Positions 1 through 8,900 of a stretch of DNA of 64,000 nt are shown piece by piece. How positions within the stretch are numbered: the stretch's first letter is position 1; every line of letters begins with the position of its first letter. Origin of the DNA: Maribacter cobaltidurans (lineage in GTDB: Bacteria; Bacteroidota; Bacteroidia; Flavobacteriales; Flavobacteriaceae); contig NZ_CP022957.1 of NCBI RefSeq assembly GCF_002269385.1, forward strand, positions 3,835,001 through 3,899,000. The letters are read 5' to 3'. Made by a program: the position numbers and the translations under genes. The notes beneath the pieces are model-generated. The model did not search any database. It was not told where the DNA came from and was given only the letters and a program-made list of their open reading frames with translations.

Positions 1-426
1 CAGCTTTCCCTGTACATCCTTTCCCTTGTAATCTTCCTCGGTTCCAAAACCGACATAAACAGCATCACCGGAAAGTGCGGTTGGTTTTGCTTCAACCGCA
101 ATACTATGCGGGAAGGTCTCTCCGTTTAAGGAAACCTTGATTTCACCGGGTGGCGCGGTCTGTAAAAGATTGAATGTTTGATAATAGGAATTGTTGGCCG
201 GATGCGGTTTTACTCCATATCCTCGCAGTGTATTCGCCAAATACGACGCTGCTATTTTAAGTTCTGGAGAGCCTGTGGCCCGACCTTTTAGGACATCGTC
301 CGCCAGAAAATAGATATGACCTTCAATTTCGTTTTTATCGACGGTTTGCTCGGCAATTTCAGCATCGGTTTGAGCAAATAATACACTTGAAAAAACAAGT
401 GCAATTAGTAGTGTATAGTTTTTCAT
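1..426 (-). CDS. M28-family zinc aminopeptidase, N-terminal part (truncated by window edge)
   Basis: The reading frame starts at the ATG complement at 424-426 and stays open to base 1, giving 142 residues. Residues 1-19 form a signal peptide ending in LFAQ. The next stretch contains HIYFLADDVLKGRATGSPE, the segment that opens many secreted M28 peptidases with a PA domain. The metal-binding catalytic half lies outside the window, so activity cannot be judged. Known for the family: exported, zinc-dependent removal of N-terminal residues from peptides. It is the last visible gene of a minus-strand group with the beta-lactamase-like gene 34 bases upstream and the D-aminoacylase-like gene before that. 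This suggests a periplasmic peptide or amino-acid scavenging group. Confidence 0.78.
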   Translation of the reverse strand, partial: MKNYTLLIALVFSSVLFAQTDAEIAEQTVDKNEIEGHIYFLADDVLKGRATGSPELKIAASYLANTLRGYGVKPHPANNSYYQTFNLLQTAPPGEIKVSLNGETFPHSIAVEAKPTALSGDAVYVGFGTEEDYKGKDVQGKL

Positions 427-460
427 TTAGCTGTTTTTTGTATCGACTGATATTTTAAAT

Positions 461-1960
461 TTATTTCTCTTTTGTAAATTTTCGCCCCATAATGTGAAAC
501 TGGCTAATCTTGCCCGCTTCGTTAAGGTCGAAATTGACTTTTATTCTCTCGTAAAAACGAGGGTCTTTGTTGGTGATAAATGTGTTGTAGTGCCAATGTT
601 CGGTCGTATAGGTTATAAAGTCATTAAAATTGATTTGCAAAGATCCATCTTCTAAAGTGATTTTTGCTGTGCCTAGCATTTGGTTGGTATAGGTACCCTC
701 ATAATTAGATAGCGGTAGGCTCGGGTTGGTGTTTTTCACTCGTTCCGAATCCTCTTGTTTGGCCTTTTCAATGCCTTCTTTTTTAAAACCTTCATACAAA
801 TTGAAAACCTCTTTATGCCAATCCCGACTGTTATCTTCAAAAGCATAGAGGTCCATGGCCTTGTATAAAATGGCATGTCGCAATTCGGCATGATCTAAAT
901 TGGCAAAAACATAAACTGCAACGTCCTTATCGTGCATGATTCCAGCAATCGCGACTAGTCCAAATAGACTCCCGGTATGAAAATCCAACTTATGGCCTTT
1001 ATAGTCTTGTTGAAACCATCCCAGACCATAGGTATTCCAATTTGGTTTGGTAAGGGCATTAGTAGGATAGATTCCTGTAGTACCCAAAAAGGAATGGGGC
1101 TCGAATAATTTTTTGAAGGTTTTTGGTTGTACCAAAGTGTCTTGTTTATAAACACCGTCATTAACTAAGAATGTTAGATAATTGGATATGTCATGAGCGG
1201 TAGAGCATATCATCCCAGCCGGACCAATTTGGTCCGAGAATCCGTAATCTACCTCTACCATGCCGTCCTCATCATCGTTCAAATAAGGTGTTACGTAGTT
1301 GCCAGCTTTAAAGATATCCGCGGCGACGGCCTGTGTACGGGTCATCTCCAATGGATTAAAAATACGTTCCTGTACAAATTTGTACCATGGTTTTCCGCTG
1401 GCCGCTGCAATGACCTCTCCCGCTACTGCGTACATAATATTTTGATAGGTGAATCCGCCGCGCAACGGATAGGTTTTTTCTGCAAACCGAAAGTGTTGTA
1501 TCGTTTCTTTGGTAGAAACACTGTCCAACGTCCATAGGGCATCGGCATTGCCGATACCTAGGTTGTGGGTCAATAAGTCCTTAACCCGGGCATCTGCTGT
1601 AGTATAGGAATCCGATAATTTAAAGTACGGGACATAGTCCGTTACTTTGTCATCCCAATCCAGTTTACCATCATCTACCAGCATGCCCATAGCAATTGCC
1701 ACAATGGCTTTGGTCGTGGAAGCCATATTGAACAAGGTGTTTTCGTCTACTGGCTCCTTGGTCTCCAAGTTTTTGACCCCATAAGTTTTTTGAAAGACCA
1801 CTTCGCCATCTTTTACCACAATGGCGGCCAATCCCGGAACTTTCCAATCTTTCATGCCCTCAACAATCATGGCATCCAATTTTTTGTCGTTGCCTTTTTG
1901 TTGGGAAAAGGCTATTTGGGAAAAGCTCCCGATTAAGAAGAATAGTACTAGTTTTTTCAT
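461..1960 (-). CDS. Secreted serine hydrolase, class C beta-lactamase / D-Ala-D-Ala peptidase fold, with DUF3471-like tail
   Basis: The protein has 499 residues from the ATG at 1960. An upstream in-frame ATG at 1996 would overlap the preceding gene and put extra residues before the signal peptide, so 1960 is preferred. Residues 1-20 are a signal peptide. The serine-nucleophile motif STTK is at 81-84, the second motif Tyr-Gln-Asn at 172-174, and HTG at 328-330. These are the three active-site motifs of the class C beta-lactamase/esterase superfamily. The C-terminal ~100 residues resemble the DUF3471 add-on. Substrate is unknown; such enzymes act as esterases, D-peptidases or amidases. It lies 17 bases after the D-aminoacylase-like gene and is probably co-transcribed, which fits a role on D-amino-acid peptides (inference). 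Confidence 0.88.
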   Translation of the reverse strand: MKKLVLFFLIGSFSQIAFSQQKGNDKKLDAMIVEGMKDWKVPGLAAIVVKDGEVVFQKTYGVKNLETKEPVDENTLFNMASTTKAIVAIAMGMLVDDGKLDWDDKVTDYVPYFKLSDSYTTADARVKDLLTHNLGIGNADALWTLDSVSTKETIQHFRFAEKTYPLRGGFTYQNIMYAVAGEVIAAASGKPWYKFVQERIFNPLEMTRTQAVAADIFKAGNYVTPYLNDDEDGMVEVDYGFSDQIGPAGMICSTAHDISNYLTFLVNDGVYKQDTLVQPKTFKKLFEPHSFLGTTGIYPTNALTKPNWNTYGLGWFQQDYKGHKLDFHTGSLFGLVAIAGIMHDKDVAVYVFANLDHAELRHAILYKAMDLYAFEDNSRDWHKEVFNLYEGFKKEGIEKAKQEDSERVKNTNPSLPLSNYEGTYTNQMLGTAKITLEDGSLQINFNDFITYTTEHWHYNTFITNKDPRFYERIKVNFDLNEAGKISQFHIMGRKFTKEK

Positions 1961-1977
1961 TTGGTTGGTTTTTGAAT

Positions 1978-3663
1978 TTAGTTGTGGCCCCTCCATCCCG
2001 GTCCACGAACGACCCTGCCAGGAGTAACCCCTGTATGTTCACCATTTTTCAATACCTGTTCGCCATTTACAAAAACATGTACCATACCTTCAGCAAATTG
2101 GTGGGGTTCATCAAATGTAGCTTTGTCCATAATGGTGTTGGCATCAAAAATGGCCAAGTCCGCATAATTGCCTATGGCCAAAGAACCTCGTTTTTTAATC
2201 TTTAGATTGGAGGCAGGTAATCCGCTCAATTTATAAACCGCTTCTTCTAAAGGAATCACTTTCTCTTCACGCACGTATTTGCCCAAAAGTCGGGCAACAT
2301 TTCCGTAAGCCCTAGGATGGGGACTGGAATTGGTGAAAGGTTTTACGGGTGCCAATGAACCTGCATCAGAGCCAAAACTCATGTAGGGCAACGCTATCTG
2401 CTTTTTTACATTTTCTTCAGACATTAAAAAATAAACCGTCCCAACACGACTACTATCTTGAACCACAAGGTCAATTGCCGTTTCTTCAGGACTAGTTCCA
2501 CGCATGCGGGCAACTTCCCCTAGGGTTTTACCGGTAAGGTAGCGCAGGCTATCATTTCTAAAATCATTTAAAATAAGTTTTTCTGGACTACCGGCAGCAA
2601 AATAAAGGTTCTCCCAACCATCCCCTTTAGCTTTCATTTCTTCGATTACTTTTTTACGAATGGCCGGGTCTTGCAAGCGTTCGGCCCATTTTCCATAACC
2701 ACCTTCCTGCACCCATGGAGGCATAGAAGCATCTAAACCTGTGGCTCCAGCAGTATAATTATACATATCTGTAGTAATTTGCAGTCCGGCAAAGCGTGCT
2801 GAGTCTATTTTGGCAATTGCCGATTCCCATTTTCCCCAATTGTCTTTTCCGCCAGCTTTTAAATGATAGATTTCCGCAGGAATATTCGCTTCCTTTGCAA
2901 TTCGTATCAATTCATCAATTGCCTCCAACCAATAGTCGCCCTCACTTCGCATATGGGAAATGTACATGCCATCATAGGCCGATGCGACCTTGCACAATTC
3001 AATCAATTCTTCGGTATCCGCATAAAAGGCAGGAGCATAAATCAATGAAGAACCGATACCCATAGCTCCCTCTTCCATGGCTGTTTTGGCCAAGGCTTTC
3101 ATATTTTCCAATTCAGTAGGGGTGGGAGGGCGGTTAGCTTCCCCTAGTTCATGAACACGTAAAGTTGTAGCACCTACGAAGGAAGCTACATTGGGAGCAA
3201 TGCCTCGTTTTTCTAAAAATTCTAAATATTCCCCAAGCGTTGTCCATTCTATAGGATATTTGACATCCTTTTGGCTACTTTGCTCTTGTTGGCGCATTTC
3301 ATCGTTTAACGGACCCATAGACCAACCTTCACCCATAACTTCTAATGTGACTCCTTGACGAATATCACTTTCAGATTTACCATCCACAATTAGAGATTCG
3401 GTAGCCCAGCTAAGCATGTTAATAAAGCCTGGTGCAACTGTTAGTCCAGTAGCATCAAATTCTTGCAGACCTTTTGAGTTTTCCAAATTCCCAACAGCGG
3501 CAATAGTATCAGCATTGATACCGATATCGCCTGTGAATATGGGCTGACCGGTACCATCTGCGATTTGACCATTTTTAATGAGGATATCAAAGGTTTCAGT
3601 CGTGGTGCAGGATGTAATTAAAACTAAAAAAAGATAAAAAGTAAAGTGATATAAGTGTTTCAT
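1978..3663 (-). CDS. D-aminoacylase-like amidohydrolase lipoprotein with altered metal site
   Basis: The protein has 561 residues. LITSC at 15-19 is a lipobox with Cys19 as lipid anchor, so it is exported. The fold signature of the N-acyl-D-amino-acid deacylase branch of amidohydrolases is present: an N-terminal beta-sandwich segment (25-75), PGF at 78-80, ISHMRSE and YHLKAGG in the barrel, and FGSDAG near the end. However, the first metal motif (HxH/HxD after PGFI) is replaced by NMLSWA (82-87), and the GNCG cysteine segment is replaced by GEG (111-113). The two barrel histidines and the aspartate remain. A subfamily with a changed or lost metal site is possible, so the exact reaction is uncertain. 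It heads a probable operon with the serine hydrolase and M28 peptidase. Confidence 0.85.
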   Translation of the reverse strand: MKHLYHFTFYLFLVLITSCTTTETFDILIKNGQIADGTGQPIFTGDIGINADTIAAVGNLENSKGLQEFDATGLTVAPGFINMLSWATESLIVDGKSESDIRQGVTLEVMGEGWSMGPLNDEMRQQEQSSQKDVKYPIEWTTLGEYLEFLEKRGIAPNVASFVGATTLRVHELGEANRPPTPTELENMKALAKTAMEEGAMGIGSSLIYAPAFYADTEELIELCKVASAYDGMYISHMRSEGDYWLEAIDELIRIAKEANIPAEIYHLKAGGKDNWGKWESAIAKIDSARFAGLQITTDMYNYTAGATGLDASMPPWVQEGGYGKWAERLQDPAIRKKVIEEMKAKGDGWENLYFAAGSPEKLILNDFRNDSLRYLTGKTLGEVARMRGTSPEETAIDLVVQDSSRVGTVYFLMSEENVKKQIALPYMSFGSDAGSLAPVKPFTNSSPHPRAYGNVARLLGKYVREEKVIPLEEAVYKLSGLPASNLKIKKRGSLAIGNYADLAIFDANTIMDKATFDEPHQFAEGMVHVFVNGEQVLKNGEHTGVTPGRVVRGPGWRGHN

Positions 3664-3721
3664 TTGGTCGTTGGTTCGGTATGTTCTAAAATAATTAAAT
3701 TAATTGATTTTCAATGAATTA

Positions 3722-3799
3722 AAAATTTTAACTAATTTTTTTCCAAAAATTAGAATGCTTAAAATTTTCTTTTTAGCGAGCTGTATTGTCAGCTAAAAA
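3722..3799. repeat. AT-rich nested inverted repeats between two minus-strand genes
   Basis: A perfect 9-bp stem (CTAATTTTT at 3732-3740 and its complement at 3745-3753, 4-base loop) sits inside an outer 10-bp pair (3722-3731 with 3759-3768). A separate 8-bp stem pairs 3770-3777 with 3792-3799 across a 14-base loop. The block lies just past the stop of the Pycsar-type effector gene and before the D-aminoacylase start. It probably acts as the transcript end of the cyclase operon. There is no clean T-run after either stem, so terminator function is inferred. Confidence 0.5.
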
Positions 3800-3806
3800 T
3801 AGTGGT

Positions 3807-4433
3807 TTAGAATAGTCTAAGAAACCCGTAATAAACAGATGTTATTAATAAAAGTATAAGGCTAACAACCAAAAATCGTATGGATCGCTGTACGTTTCTA
3901 AACTTCCAAGCCGATATTTTTGAATTGATATAAATTTGTTCTCCCAATTGCTCAAAAACTTCTTGTTCATTTAAACTAATATCATAGAATTTTTTTGAGA
4001 ACTCCTTAATACTTCCAAACTTGGTAATGACATCACCGAAGTAAAAAACATTCGGGCTATAGTTTCCCTCTAATTTTGGTATGAAACAGCGTATGCTATA
4101 AAAAATAGAAACTGTGGTAGCTACAAACCATAGCCCTATAAATACATAGAAGAATATGACATTAGACACGGAATGCATAACCGGTGCGGCACTTTGATAA
4201 ATGAAGTTTAGAATTATGCCGTAGAAAGAGAGTATAAGTCCTGCTTTTAGTTCAGAAGCTTTTATAAGACTGGATATATAATTAATGGTACCCCAGTAAT
4301 GATCCACCAGTTCTTCTGAATGCCCCTTAGATTTAAGTTCATCAATCAGTTCTTTTTCAAAAGCGGATAACGGATTCTCTTTTTGCTTGGTTTTGGTATT
4401 TTTTTTGTTTTTAGATGAAACTGGTTTGGTCAT
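3807..4433 (-). CDS. Pycsar-effector-type membrane protein (PycTM / PF18967, formerly DUF5706)
   Basis: The protein has 208 residues: a lysine-rich start (1-20), a short helical region, a hydrophobic segment at about 62-80 (LKAGLILSFYGIILNF), another at 92-116, a soluble stretch, and a third at 185-205. Between the last two lies EQIYINSKISAWKFRNVQRSI-like sequence, matching the conserved pattern before the last helix of PycTM/pNACTM proteins. In the known Pycsar systems such proteins sense a cyclic nucleotide made by a neighbouring cyclase and damage the inner membrane during phage infection. Here the gene begins 27 bases after a receiver-cyclase fusion and is the last gene of a five-gene operon. 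Whether it kills, gates ions or only signals is unknown. Family assignment comes from pattern recognition without a search. Confidence 0.78.
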   Translation of the reverse strand: MTKPVSSKNKKNTKTKQKENPLSAFEKELIDELKSKGHSEELVDHYWGTINYISSLIKASELKAGLILSFYGIILNFIYQSAAPVMHSVSNVIFFYVFIGLWFVATTVSIFYSIRCFIPKLEGNYSPNVFYFGDVITKFGSIKEFSKKFYDISLNEQEVFEQLGEQIYINSKISAWKFRNVQRSIRFLVVSLILLLITSVYYGFLRLF

Positions 4434-4460
4434 AGATTGAAATTTAAAGACTCCAAAGAA

Positions 4461-5501
4461 TTATTCTAGCACATTATATATTATTACAGGTTGTGCCTTA
4501 TTTTTCATTTCAATTTGCCCCATATTTTCACATTTAAAGGCTTCTTTCACTTGCTCATAGCAACCGTCGCATATGATTATCTGGTTTTCCTTTGCGGCGT
4601 CCTGTAATCTTGCTGCGGTGTTTACGGTATCCCCAATGACCGTATAATCCAAGCGTCGTAGTGTGGCCGACCCAATGTTGCCAGAAATCATTTCCCCGCT
4701 TTTAATGCCGATGGATACTTTTGGTTGGTACATTTCTTCACCTTCTTGTTTGGGAAGCTTGTTCACTTGGTTGCGTATGGCCAAAGCCGCATCTATTGCC
4801 CTATCCAGATGATATTCTCCTTTGAACACCGCCATGACCGCATCTCCTATGAATTTATCAATATGTCCATTTTGTTCCATGATTTCTTTTACCATGGTGT
4901 CAAAATAGGTGTTCAGCATTTTTACTACGATATCTGGCTTTGAAGTTTCGCTAATTTTAGTAAAACCACAAACATCAATAAAAATAACGGTACCCTCTAT
5001 ACTTTCATTCGCCATGATCTTGGACTCATATTCATGGCCTCCCATAAAGTTGAGCACGTTTTCGTCTACGTACATTTTAAGAATGTTATTTTCTTTAATC
5101 GCTTTTAGCGTATCCTTTATTTGCTTGGCCTGTTTTATGGTTTTCTCCATGGTAATGGTCAAATCCTCGAAATTTATAGGCTTGGTGATAAAGTCGAAGG
5201 CACCCCGGTTCATGGCCACTCTAATATTGTCCATATCACCGTATGCGGAGACAATGACCGATTTAATCAATGGGCTGCTTTCCTGAAGTTCCGATAACAG
5301 GGTAAGTCCGTCCATTTCCGGCATATTGATGTCGCTCAAAATAATATCTACCTCAGGATCTTCCACTAATTGATCAAGGGCATCTCTACCGTTGATGGCA
5401 AAGAGAAATTCATATTCTTTTTGCCGAATCTGTTTTCTGAACTTTTGTTTGATCAGGACTTCCAAATCCGTCTCGTCATCAACCACCATTATTTTTGCCA
5501 T
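4461..5501 (-). CDS. Response regulator fused to class III nucleotide cyclase
   Basis: The protein has 346 residues. Residues 1-122 form a receiver domain with acidic pair D8-D9, phospho-acceptor D57, S85 and K107. A coiled linker (120-150) leads to a class III cyclase domain (about 165-346). The cyclase residues look complete: metal aspartates D176 and D220, substrate-side K216 in KFIGD, Thr287 in DYTVIGD, and transition-state N294 and R298. The Lys/Thr pair is the class IIIb pattern associated with adenylate cyclases, so cAMP is the likeliest product, though this is inference. The start overlaps the stop of the upstream receiver by one base (TAATG), so translation is probably coupled. The next gene is the PycTM-type effector. 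Confidence 0.92.
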   Translation of the reverse strand: MAKIMVVDDETDLEVLIKQKFRKQIRQKEYEFLFAINGRDALDQLVEDPEVDIILSDINMPEMDGLTLLSELQESSPLIKSVIVSAYGDMDNIRVAMNRGAFDFITKPINFEDLTITMEKTIKQAKQIKDTLKAIKENNILKMYVDENVLNFMGGHEYESKIMANESIEGTVIFIDVCGFTKISETSKPDIVVKMLNTYFDTMVKEIMEQNGHIDKFIGDAVMAVFKGEYHLDRAIDAALAIRNQVNKLPKQEGEEMYQPKVSIGIKSGEMISGNIGSATLRRLDYTVIGDTVNTAARLQDAAKENQIIICDGCYEQVKEAFKCENMGQIEMKNKAQPVIIYNVLE

Positions 5502-5875
5502 TATACTAAATTTTTAAGTTTGGTCTTTAACTCCTTAAAATCCAAGGGTTTGGTTAAAAAATCGTCTGCTCCCAATTGCTTTGAGGTAGTTCTATTTTCC
5601 TCATCCCCATAAGCGGTTACCATCATCACCACAGGTGGAGGCGCCTTGTAATTTTCTTTAATACGTTTTAAGAGCTCCAGTCCACTCATTCCCGGCATAT
5701 TAATATCCGAAAGGATTAGGATGGCTTCCTGCTCAATGCTTTCCATTTTTTCCAATGCTTCTTCCCCCGAAAATGCAAAAACGAAATTGAGTTCTTCGTT
5801 TCTTATTTCTTTACGAAAGCGTTGCTGAAATAAAATTTTAACGTCTTGTTCATCGTCCACAACTAATATCTTCAT
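5501..5875 (-). CDS. Single-domain response regulator (receiver only)
   Basis: The protein has 124 residues with only a CheY-like receiver: D7-D8 acidic pair, phospho-acceptor D57 in LSDINMPG, Thr88 in VTAYG, and K109 in TKPL. There is no output domain, so it probably acts as a phosphate shuttle or a sink. It is very similar in its N-terminal half to the receiver of the next gene (both carry LILSDINMP or close variants), suggesting a duplication. It starts 39 bases after the Reg_prop kinase stop and overlaps the cyclase gene by one base. The context suggests a relay between the kinases and the receiver-cyclase (inference). Confidence 0.93.
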   Translation of the reverse strand: MKILVVDDEQDVKILFQQRFRKEIRNEELNFVFAFSGEEALEKMESIEQEAILILSDINMPGMSGLELLKRIKENYKAPPPVVMMVTAYGDEENRTTSKQLGADDFLTKPLDFKELKTKLKNLV

Positions 5876-5914
5876 TTTTTGACTCTTTAGTTTTTAAATT
5901 TGTTTTTACTATAG

Positions 5915-8900
5915 CTACACCTCTGGTAGTGTTATGGTGAATGTTGTTCCTTCTCCTTTTACGGTTTCCAATAACAGTTCCCCGCCATGTGTTTTTATAA
6001 TATCATAGCTAAGTGACAGGCCTAGCCCTGTACCTTGGCCAGATGGTTTGGTAGTAAAAAAGGGTTGGAATATTTTATCCTTCACTTTATCCGGTACGCC
6101 GTAACCATTATCTCTGATTGACACATAAACTGTTGTTCCCTTTCGTTTTGTGTAGACCCAAACGGTAGGTTGAAAAGAATCGTTTTGCTTTTCTTTTTCT
6201 AATTTCTTTTTTTCTATGACCGCATGGAACGCATTGGTGATTAAGTTTAGGATGACCCTGCCTACATCTTGGGGTACGATATTAATTTTACCGATTGATT
6301 CATCAAAATGGGTGTTTAATGTGGCATTGAACGATTTATCCTTGGCACGTAATCCATGATAGGCAAGTCTTAAATATTCATCGGCAATGGCGTTTATATT
6401 GCTGGGTTCCTTTTCGTTGCTGCTGCTACGACTATGTTGCAACATTCCTTTTACAATTCCATCCGCTCGTCTGCCGTGATGGTTTATTTTTTGTTGATTA
6501 TCCCTAATGTCATTTGACAAGGCCAATACCTCTTCATAATCCCCCTTTTTTATTTCCTCCTGCATTTCCTCAATAAGTTCCGTGTTTACTTCGGAGAAAT
6601 TGTTGACAAAGTTCAACGGGTTCTGAATTTCATGGGCGATACCGGCGGTCAATTCTCCAAGTGAGGCCATTTTTTCCGATTGGATGAGCTGGGATTGAGT
6701 AGCCTTTAATTCATCTATTTTATTTTTAAGTTGCTCTGTTCTATGGGAAACTCGCTCTTCCAAAACACGGTTTTCCTTTTTTAATTTACGAGCCCTGAAC
6801 GAGATGTAGGCTCTTAATATACTGGCCAATATCAATATCCAAATTAAATAGGCCCACCAAGTTTGCCACCAAGGGGGGCTAATTTTAAAGGCCAGAGAAT
6901 CCGGAACCGACCATTTATTGTTGAAACCCCTAGCGGAAACCTTAAAAGTATAATCTCCTGGTTTCAAGTTGTAATAATTCTTGGTTTTGGTTTCGTTACT
7001 GGCATAGTTCCAATCATCATCAGCGCCATCAAGAATAAATCGATAGGTTAATTGCTCTCTATTAAATACATCCCCGCTTCCATAGCTAAAGCTTAGACTG
7101 TTCTGGTCGTAAGGAAGTACAAGACCCTCAGGAATAGCGTACGGCGTACTAACAGAATCCCATTCCATTTGTGTTTTGATTGCATAAGAGGAAACGTCAT
7201 TCGTTAAGGAGTCCGTACTATTATGCTTCTCAAAACCTGGTTCTTCATCCATGACGAACAGGTTGGTAATATACACGCTACCGGATGTGGAATCCTGTTT
7301 AGGGGCAGTATCTAGGACCATAAGCTTAAATTCACTTGACGGACTCGCAACACCAGACCAAAACTGTTGGTTTTTAAGGAATTTTGGGGAGCCTTCTAAG
7401 TAATCGTTTGACTTAAAACCTAAACCACCGTTAAAGGTATGATATCCTTTGGTTGAAGTTTTAACCGTTGCTTTTTGGATAGGAATAAGGCCATTTACAC
7501 TAGCAGCATACATTAGACTATCTTTCTCTACAAGATCATAAACCTCCGTAGGTGACAGGCCATTTTCCCTCATTAAATTAGTTAGGGTGTCGTCTTTAAA
7601 GTTAATTATGGCAATGCCGTTTAATGTGGCTACCCATAATTCGCCTTCTTTAGAAAAAGAGGCTACATTGGTATTATTGTCACAAAGCCCTTGTTCTTCC
7701 CTTAGATAACTAATGGTATTTGCGTTCAGGTTAACTTTGGCTAAGCCATTCTTAGTTGGTAACCAAAGAATTTCGTTTTTATCATAGTACATGATGGTCT
7801 GGATACTACTCTTAAGTAATTCCGGATCTGTTTTTGAAATGATTTTCATTAAGCTATTATTCTTAATATCATAGGTGAATACGCCTTCTTCCGTACTTAA
7901 TAAAAAAACATGGTCATTTATCAATTCCACATCCCATACCCTAAAATTCTTTTTTTTATTACTGGCATAAACCGTTAGCTCGTTTTTCTTTCGATCTAGA
8001 ATGGAAAAGCCAGAACCAGCATTAATAAAATAAATTTCTTCTGAAATCTCTTCGATGTTTAAAATTGTGATAGCATTCGTACTATGGAGTATGTCATGGC
8101 TTAGCGACTTAATGGTGTTATTTTTTTGATCAATAATATTGATACCTTTAGTGGTTCCTAGCCATAGTTCTCCTCCAACGCTTTCCTCGATATCCCAAAT
8201 TTGGTCATCAACTAAACCTCTAGAGGCATCAAAATATTCTGTATTTAAGGTAAAATCATTGGCAATGACCAGTCCTTTATCAGTTGTGGCAATCCAAAGG
8301 GAGCCATCTTTTCGTTTTAATGGTCTGGGTATTTTAAGGGAGGCCTGTAGTATGCTGTTCAAGGCTATCGTTTTGTGCCTGTTTCGGTTTTCACTCAAAA
8401 TGAACGCCTCTTTAGCTCCAAATATCCATAGATTACCTTGGCTGTCTTCTACCATTTCGGTGCCTGTGCTGTTATAGCCATTTTCTGCATCCAGTACCTT
8501 TACTGTACCTTCCTGTAGGGAGAGCCTCAGAAGGGTAGATGAGGTTATGTTGTTCGTTTGGGAAGGATCAGGTAAACTCAACCAGATATCACCAGATTCA
8601 TCTTCGGTAATATCGGTAACAACGGAATTCATTTCAATAGCTGCAATCTGCGGAAGTGTTTTAAGTTCCTTTCCTTCTTTGTCCAGTACCTTGATGCCAT
8701 CCACAAAACCCAACCATAGGTTGTCATTGCTATCTTCCATAAGTCTCCAGGGCCGAGAGCTACCGCTATTCGCTATCCTTTGCAGACTCTCCATTTGAGG
8801 ATCCATAGCGTAGAAACCTTCGTTCAATGATGCCATGTAGAGGGTGCCTGCGTGGTCGCAGATAATGTCGAAAGGTATAAAGCTATCGGTCTTGGTGATG

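Noticed and set aside
4909..5286. 125-codon antisense frame in the receiver-cyclase gene
   Set aside because: Hydrophobic look arises from the complement of the receiver codons; no independent start signal or family match.
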